Below the pieces are notes generated by a model. It was given only the letters and a program-made list of their open reading frames with translations, was not told where the DNA came from and did no database searches. Shown piece by piece: positions 57,906-64,000 of a stretch of DNA of 64,000 bases; position 1 is the stretch's first letter, and each line of letters begins with the position of its first letter. The DNA is from Scalesia atractyloides. Taxonomy: Eukaryota > Streptophyta > Magnoliopsida > Asterales > Asteraceae. Location: NCBI GenBank assembly GCA_947069175.1, contig CAMTDV010000019.1, positions 70,865,358-70,929,357 on the forward strand. Reading direction: 5' to 3'. The position numbers were made by a program, and so were the translations under genes.

Positions 57906-58976
57906 CAAATTATAAAACATATAAAAACAAAAAATAAACAACAATAAACAACAATAACACCAATAACCACACCCAAAACACCAAACTTAAAAAAAAATTG
58001 GTGTACAATCAGGATCGTATAGGATTATACGATCTGTATTAGGTCAGCCGTTAGATAAAGGCTGACCACCGTGATTGTGGTTCGGTTTTGCGTCTAGGTA
58101 CAGACTTCCAAGTTTAGGAAACATGATTTCGCTATTTTAGGCGATGATAAGAAAAATCATGAAGATTCGATAAAAAAGATAAGAGTAAGGCACGTCTTGT
58201 TTATTTTCTTATTGGGTACTCCTATTTATACCAAATCTTTTGCTATTTGCATCAATTGATATGACATTAATAAATTCAAATTTATGTTTTTTTATAACTT
58301 TCGATATATAATGTTTTATAAAAAAACGAATGTGGTATTGCGATTTGATGGACTTAAATTGCAATAAAATAAAAACCTTGGCATGTCAATTGCATAACTT
58401 TTGAATTTTATAAGATATAGCAATAGCACTAAACCACATGGACCAAAACCACAATTTACTTAAAAAAAACTGTGCTAAATATAAATAGTCAATATAAGAG
58501 GTATTTCATGATTTTCCCAGAAATTCTCCCTATTCGATTAGTAGTGATGCCACATAAGTCATATGTACGGATTCAATCTAAAGCTAATAAAATCAAAATT
58601 GTACCTTCCGTGCAAAAATCACAATCAAGTTGACCTTGACTTAAAAACATCGGGTATTGGCGGCTATTATGTTCATCTGATTAATCGTCACCTCATATTT
58701 TTCTCCTTTTGTTTATAGAAAATTTAACAATTTAACAACTTGAGGTCGTCGTTGTGCTATTTATGAATGGTGGGTAGTTGATAACAATAAGTAGGGAAGA
58801 ATCTAGAAAATAAGAATATAAAAATAATATGGACTAATTTAAGATAGGAAAAAATATACGTGGGCGCGACATCGTCGTGTACTCTTATCCGGGTACATGT
58901 ACCTGATTGGGTACATCTTGCCACCTAATCGGGTAGAGAAATCATGGACTAGTTACCGAAGAAAGAAGAGAAGATA
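57906..58976. other. AT-rich spacer
   Basis: No gene or clear element seen. A short GGATCGTATAGGATTATACGATC palindrome-like patch lies near 58010-58035, similar in motif to the repeats near 50900-51121. Confidence 0.55.
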
Positions 58977-58981
58977 GAGAC

Positions 58982-59192
58982 TGTTAGTACGATTTATATG
59001 ACAGGGGTCATAATTGTAATAAATGAATAATACAGGGATTAATAGTGTTAAATAGGTTAGAAGTTGAAGTAGTTAGTTTGAGCAGGAAAGTTTGTTGTAT
59101 TCGTTATAAGTAGTTGGTGTACGGTTATGAGAAGTTAGCTATGATTTGAGTCCTCTTCTCTCTCTTTGGTTTCTATCAATTTGTAGCTAACA
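58982..59192 (+). repeat. 5' LTR of the Reina-like element
   Basis: 211 bp, TGTTAGTACG..TGTAGCTAACA, near-identical to 63787-63997. Confidence 0.95.
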
Positions 59193-59194
59193 AA

Positions 59195-59207
59195 TTGGTA
59201 TCAGAGC
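59195..59207 (+). promoter_or_regulatory. Primer-binding site (initiator tRNA-Met)
   Basis: TTGGTATCAGAGC lies two bases after the LTR end. A leader of about 180 bases precedes gag and is rich in TTCGATTC/TTCGTTC motifs. Confidence 0.93.
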
Positions 59208-59384
59208 TAATCGATTCTCGGCCAAGCTTTGATTACCGAAAAATTCATCAATTTCGTTCGATTCAAGTTTGCAATTTCAATTCGATTCACAGAATTCAAT
59301 CAATTGTTCGGTTGAATTCAATTCGTTCGTTCAATTTTCAGATTTGATCATTGTTTCGGTCAAATCCTTCATAAAACCCTAAAA

Positions 59385-60619
59385 ATGGCAACTCGCAATC
59401 AGACATTGGAGCAGAGGATGCAAGAACATGAAAATTCAATGACAAGATTTGCAGAGAATTTAGCATCTATGAAGAATCAGGTTGAGGCTCAGATGTCAGA
59501 AATTTTACAGAGCATTCAATCCATGAATGTCACTCAAACTACCGGTAGTAAATCATGGTCCTTTACATTCAGGTCAGAATTACAATAGTTTCAATAACAG
59601 ACTCACAAAGATGGATTTCCCTATGTTCAATGGGGAAAACCTAGAAGGATGGCTCTGCAGAGTAGAACACTTCTTTGCTATAGATGAAACCCCAGAACAT
59701 CTTAAGATCAGGTATGCTATTGCTCATATGGAGGATATAGCAGTTTTGTGGCACCAATCTTTTGTTCAGTCTAGATGTGGAAGTATAGAGGGAATGTCTT
59801 GGGTAGAATATAAGGGGTTTATTATGCAAGGTTTGGGGTATTTCTTAATCAGGATGCTATGGGGGCATAGGCATCCTTGAGACAAACAGGCACTTTAAAA
59901 GACCTATGTAAAGAATTTGATCTGGCCCTAACTAAAGTGTCAATTTGTGATGAGTATGCTATCAGTTTATTTTTAAGAGCTGTGAAACCTAAGATTGGGT
60001 ATCCAGTTAGATTGTTGATGTCTAAGAGTCTACCTGAAGCATACATGTTAGCTAAATGCAAGAAGAATCTATTCATGCTACACAACCTTTTGGAAATAGA
60101 GGGTTAAGAAGAGAAACTTATGTTAACAATACAAGAAATTCCGATTATACCCCTAAGCAGTATCCTGTAAGTAATTCAAATAATTTGCCTCTATTACCTA
60201 CACCCCTTAGTAAACCTAAACCATTGAATGCTAGAAGATTGACTCATAAAGAAATTGAAGAAAAAAGGGCAAAAGGGGAGTGTTTTGGGTGTAGTGAGAA
60301 GTATGTTCCTGGGCATGTTTGTAAAAATAAGCAATTGTTTTCTATTGAACGGATAGAAGTGGAGGATGAGGAACAAGTGGATCTTAGTGATATTATGTTA
60401 CATGAATTACAAGAACCTAAGATATCTTTGAATGCAATCATGGGAGTACCTTCATTTTCCACTATGAGGGTAAAAGGGTCCATTGGCACCAAGTCATTAC
60501 ATATTCTGATTGATTCAGGATCAACTCATAATTTCTTGAGTGCAGAATTGGCTAGAAGAATGAAGTGTCCAGTAAATGAAGTGGGGAAAATTGAATATAA
60601 CTGTGGCTGGTGGAAATGA
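59385..60619 (+). pseudogene. gag and protease region of the Reina-like element, frame-broken
   Basis: Three frames are used in turn. MATRNQTLEQRMQEHENSMT is a coiled-coil-like start (59385-59588). LTKMDFPMFNGENLEGWLCR, VEHFFAIDETPEHLKIRYA is capsid (to 59880). RQTGTLKDLCKEFDLALTKV..LRAVKPKIGYPVRLL is capsid C-terminal (to about 60060). RRLTHKEIEEKRAKGECFGC with PGHVCKNKQL (short knuckle) and the protease LHILIDSGSTHNFLS follow in the frame ending at TGA 60619. At least three indels are needed, near 59570, 59850 and 60060. Confidence 0.88.
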
Positions 60620-61210
60620 AATGTCTTGTACACAATATGTAAAGATTTTAAATGGACTATGGGTAGTAATTGGTTTACAGCAGATGTAATATTGATACCT
60701 TTAAGTAACTATGACATGGTATTGGGAGTGCAGTGGTTGCAGACTTTAAATGATATGATGTGGAATTTAAAGAAGTTAACAATGAAGTTTAAGACAGGAG
60801 ATCAATGGATAGAGTTGAAAGGCATTGATACCAGTTCAGTTTCACTTTGTTCTGCTGAAAAGATGGGAAGTCTTATGAGTGGAAAAGAAGGTATAGCAAG
60901 TATGCAATTGTATAGCTTACAAGATGAGGGTGCTGATGCATTTCAGCATGAAACTAAAGTGCTTAATCCAACACTTGATACTTCTCTACAAGCTTTACTC
61001 AGTAAGTATCAAGATATTTTTGCTATTCCTACGGCTTTACCACCTAAAAGAGATTGTGATCATAGGATTCTTCTAAAAGATGAAAATGTGACTATAAATC
61101 AGAAAGCATATAGATATCCTGCTGGTCAGAAAGATGTTTTGGAAGAGTTGTTGGATTAGGGGGTGGTGAGGAATAGTAAGAGTACATTTGATTCTCCTGT
61201 GGTGTTAGTA
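60620..61210 (+). pseudogene. Protease C-terminus, linker and RT start of the Reina-like element
   Basis: Contains YDMVLGVQWLQTL, the usual end of the protease domain, then FAIPTALPPKRDCDHRILLK and AYRYPAGQKDVLEELLD, the N-terminal edge of RT. A TAG at 61157-61159 replaces the expected Gln (LLDQGVV). About 50 bases later one A is missing from the run in VKKKDGSW (about 61208-61213), which shifts the frame. Confidence 0.87.
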
Positions 61211-62529
61211 AAAAGAAAGATGGTTCTTGGAGATTCTGTGTTGACTATAGACGGTTAAATGAAGCAACAATTAAGAACATATTTCCAATACCCTTAATTG
61301 AAGAGTTATTGGATGAATTAGGCGGTGCTACTGTGTTTTCAAAATTAGATTTGAGGGCTGGATATCATCAAGTGAGAATGGATGAACGCGACATCCACAA
61401 AAAAACTTTCAGGACACATCAAGGACTGTTTGAATTTGTAGTGATGCCATTTGGATTAATAAATGCTCCTGCAACTTTTCAAGCTTTAATGAACTCTACT
61501 TTTAAGTCATTAATGAGGAAGACTACTCGGGTGTTCTTTGATGACATTTTAGTGTATAGTACAACAATGAAACAACATGTAAAGGATCTGGAACATGTGC
61601 TTTTGTTAATGAGACAACATTCTTTGATGGCAAAACAGTCTAAGTGTTCTTTTGGAGGCGCTTCTGTGGAATATTTGGGTCATGTGATCTTAGGAAAAGG
61701 AGTTCACACTGATCCACAAAAGATCATAGCAATACAACAATGGCCGGTACCTCAGAATTTGAAGCAGTTAAGGGTTTTTTTGGGACTGGCTGGATATTAC
61801 AGAAGATTTATAAGGTCTTTTGGTATACTGGCTAGGCCCTTGAATGATCTTTTGAGAAAAGATGCGTTTGAATGGTCTGGGATAGCTCAGGAGGCTTTTG
61901 ATCATCTAAAGACAGCTTTAACAACTGCTCCAGTATTAGCTTTACCTGACTTTACTAAAGAGTTTGTAGTAGAGACTGGTGCTTCTTCTAAAGGGTTAGG
62001 AGCAGTATTAATGCAAGAGTGGCACCCTATAGCTTTTATCAGTAAGCCTTTGTCTACAAAACAACTGCTTTTGTCTGTATATGAGAAGGAGTTATTAGCA
62101 ATAATGATGGTTGTAAAACAATGGTACCATTATTTGATTACTAAGAAATTCCTTATAAAGACTGATCACAAAAGTTTGAAGTTTTTGTTGACTCAGAAAA
62201 TAACTACTCCACTGCAACAGACATGGTTGGCTAAGCTCATGGGGTACACTTATGAGATATCCTATAAGAAGGGAGTGGAAAATTTGGTAGCTGATGGGTT
62301 ATATAGGGTCACTGGGTTGGCTTTGTTTGAAATGGGACTAAGTTCTTTAGATCCTATGTTACTACAGAGGATCAAGTTGTCTTGGGAAAATGATGCTCAT
62401 TTAAAAGATATTATAAAAAATTTGCAGCAGGGGCAGGTGATTAATAAAGTTACATGGGATGGGCAGTTACTAAAAAGAAGGGAAAATTATGGATTGGTGA
62501 TGATGGCAGGCTTAAATAGGATATTTTGA
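61211..62529 (+). pseudogene. Reverse transcriptase and RNase H of the Reina-like element
   Basis: After the A-run deletion the frame reads FCVDYRRLNEATIKN, then KLDLRAGYHQVRM, MPFGLINAPATFQ, catalytic FFDDILVYS, YLGHVI, LRVFLGLAGYYRRFI. The RNase H starts VVETGASSKGLGAVLM: the catalytic Asp of the usual ETDAS is Gly. LIKTDHKSLKFLL is intact, and VADGLYRV replaces ADALSR. The first ATG of the long open frame is 61309. It ends at a TGA (62527-62529) where the frame shifts into integrase. Confidence 0.92.
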
Positions 62530-62910
62530 ATTTGTTTCATACTTCTCCAGTAGGAGGGCATTCTGGGTATTTGCCAACTCTAAAGAAAGTTCAGAATTTT
62601 TGTTATTGGAAAGGATGTGCTAAACAAGTTTTTACCTTTGTCAAAGAATGTCATGAATGTCAACAAGCTAAGTATGAACCTATATCTAGTCCTGGATTGT
62701 TACAGCCATTACCCATCCCTACACATGTTTTCACCGATCTTTCTATGGACTTCATATCAGGGTTACTAGAGTGCAGGGTAAAGAAGTCATTTTGGTAGTG
62801 GTTGATAGGCTAACAAAGTATGCTCATTTCATAGCTCTGCATCATCCTTACACTGCACTTAGTGTGGCTTAGTTATTCCTAGATATTGTCTTCAAGTTGC
62901 ATGGTTTATT
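62523..62910 (+). pseudogene. Integrase zinc region and first core Asp of the Reina-like element
   Basis: HHCC region: LFHTSPVGGHSGYLPTLKKV, FVKECHECQQAKYE. The first DDE Asp is in LSMDFISGL. A frameshift follows near 62768, then VVVDRLTKYAHFIALHHPY in the new frame, a TAG within GTGGCTTAG (about 62870), and a small deletion between KLHG and VSDRDS. Confidence 0.88.
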
Positions 62911-63756
62911 GTGTCGGATAGAGATTCTCTATTTCTAAGTCAGTTTTGGAAAGAATTCATGAGGTTGCAAGGGGTTCAACTGTCCTATTCTACTGCTTAC
63001 CATCCGCAAAGTGATGGTCAAACTGAAGTTCTAAATCTATGCCTGGAATCTTGTCTCAGATGTATGTGTATGCACAGCCCTAATCAATGGGTCAAATGGT
63101 TGAGTTTGGCTGAATGGTGGTACAATACCACTTACCATTCTTCTATTCAAATAACTCCGTTTGAAGCTTTATATGGGTTCCCTCCACCATTACATATTCC
63201 TTATATTCCAGGAGATACAAGTATTGAAGCAGTGGAAGTGTTACATCGAGATAGAGAGGCAATGATTGTTCAGCTTAAACAGTCACTAATGCAGGCTAGG
63301 AACCGCATGAAGCAGTATGCTGATAAGTGTAGAACAGAAAGACATTTTAATGTAGGAGATTGGGTCTACTTGAAGCTAAGACCTTTTGTACAAACATCTC
63401 TTCGAAAGCATAAACATTCAAAGCTTGGGCCTAGATATTTTGGTCCCTTTCTGGTATTACAGAAAGTGGGGTCGGTGGCTTATAAGTTGGATTTGCCTGA
63501 TAGCGCACAACTGCATCCGGTGTTTCATGTTTCGTTGTTAAAACCAGCTCATGGTCAACATGCTCCGGTTATTCCATTACCTACAGGCTCAAGATTTTTG
63601 TTGCAGCCAAGATCAGTAATTGATAAACGGCTGGTTAGGAGAGGTGATAAAATGGTTCAGCAAGTGCTTGTTCATTGGCAAAATTTACCAGTTTCTGAGG
63701 CTTCAGGGGAATTTAAAGAGGATTTCGAGTTAAGGTTTCTTGATTTTCATTCTTGA
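62911..63756 (+). pseudogene. Integrase C-terminal part and chromodomain-like tail
   Basis: SDRDSLFLSQFWKEF (second Asp), STAYHPQSDGQTEVLN (catalytic Glu), WYNTTYHSSIQITPFEALYG, then GDWVYLKLRP, LGPRYFGPFLVLQKVGSVAYKL and HPVFHVSLLK. The tail SVIDKRLVRRGDKMVQQVLV, HWQNLPVSEASGEF is a chromodomain-like segment in which the aromatic W of the usual EATWE is Gly. Natural stop TGA at 63754-63756. Confidence 0.92.
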
Positions 63757-63773
63757 GGACAAGAATGTTCTTT

Positions 63774-63786
63774 AGGAGGGAAGTTT
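63774..63786 (+). other. Polypurine tract of the Reina-like element
   Basis: AGGAGGGAAGTTT directly precedes the 3' LTR, after the GAGGACAAGAATGTTC block usual for this group. Confidence 0.8.
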
Positions 63787-63997
63787 TGGTAGTATGGTTT
63801 ATATGACAGGGGTCATAATTGTAATAAATGAATAATACAGGGATTAATAGTGTTAAATAGGTTAGAAGTTGAAGTAGTTAGTTTGAGCAGGAAAGTTTGT
63901 TGTATTCGTTATAAGTAGTTGGTGTACGGTGATAAGAAGTTAGCTATGATTTGAGTCCTCTTCTCTGTCTTTGGTTTCTATCAATTTGTAGCTAACA
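63787..63997 (+). repeat. 3' LTR of the Reina-like element
   Basis: 211 bp, TGGTAGTATG..TGTAGCTAACA. The second terminal T is mutated to G at its third base compared with the 5' LTR. Confidence 0.95.
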
Positions 63998-64000
63998 GAG

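Larger units (their letters stand above)
58982..63997 (+). mobile_element. Ty3/gypsy LTR retrotransposon, Reina-like chromovirus (5.0 kb)
   Basis: It has 211-bp LTRs with TGTTAG..CTAACA ends, PBS TTGGTATCAGAGC and a small gag with an unusual knuckle. Pol is ordered protease, RT, RNase H, integrase, with a C-terminal chromodomain-like block. Short LTRs and a total of about 5 kb fit the Reina branch (inferred). The left target copy is GAGAC (58977-58981); the window ends after GAG on the right, consistent with it. The LTRs differ at 6 of 211 positions by hand count (about 3%), so it is older than the element at 1-9645. Frameshifts, stops and an active-site change mark it as non-autonomous. Confidence 0.93.

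Noticed and set aside
57642..57944. A 100-residue Tyr/Ile-rich protein on the minus strand
   Set aside because: It is a translation of the low-complexity ATACGATA array.

Overview
This is nuclear DNA of a flowering plant, most likely a eudicot of the daisy family (Asteraceae). The evidence is a single intron-rich plant gene, short AT-rich intergenic spacers, and dense nested LTR retrotransposons, MITEs and Helitron-like pieces. The family assignment is an inference from repeat style; no species is claimed.

Layout. 1-9645: a young Ty3/gypsy (Tekay/Del-like chromovirus) element with about 2.7 kb LTRs, its 5' end lying outside the window. 9646-14441: AT-rich spacer with small tandem duplications. 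14442-16008: hAT-like elements rich in ACCGGTT/CGGGTTCGGGT motifs. 16214-23581: a minus-strand solo LTR ('family M') split by a 6.4 kb minus-strand Ty1/copia element (TSD CCTTG). 24479-26496: Harbinger-like MITE, fold-back MITE and Helitron-like element. 27144-31189: a second, internally deleted family M element (TSD ACATC) containing a solo LTR of the first Ty3 family (TSD CCATC). 31377-34905: Helitron-like, SINE-like and hAT-like pieces. 35176-41762: the only host gene, an EEIG1/EHBP1 N-terminal (NT-C2) domain protein in eight exons with three transposons in its introns. 42298-47266: more MITEs, including a Harbinger MITE split by a solo LTR and a TIR element carrying a TPR/J-like host gene fragment. 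47944-50032: hAT-like remnant and a third family M element. 51341-57339: two solo LTRs (TSDs ATTGG and GCCGC) inside a GC-rich, 353-bp-duplicated block. 58982-63997: a compact Reina-like chromovirus with 211-bp LTRs.

How it works together. All the retrotransposon coding regions carry frameshifts or stops, so none looks autonomous as read here. The host gene has every splice site in phase, but it carries three single-base frame breaks and one in-frame stop. It is either a recent pseudogene or partly affected by base-calling indels.

The most unusual signal is in the LTRs of the first Ty3 family. Every copy holds three tandem tRNA-like modules (A-box/D-arm plus B-box/T-arm), about 165-175 bp apart. 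A fourth module of serine/leucine-tRNA type lies on the opposite strand near the LTR start. The arrangement is kept in the two full-length solo LTRs and in the full element, which suggests it is a built-in part of the LTR rather than a chance insertion.
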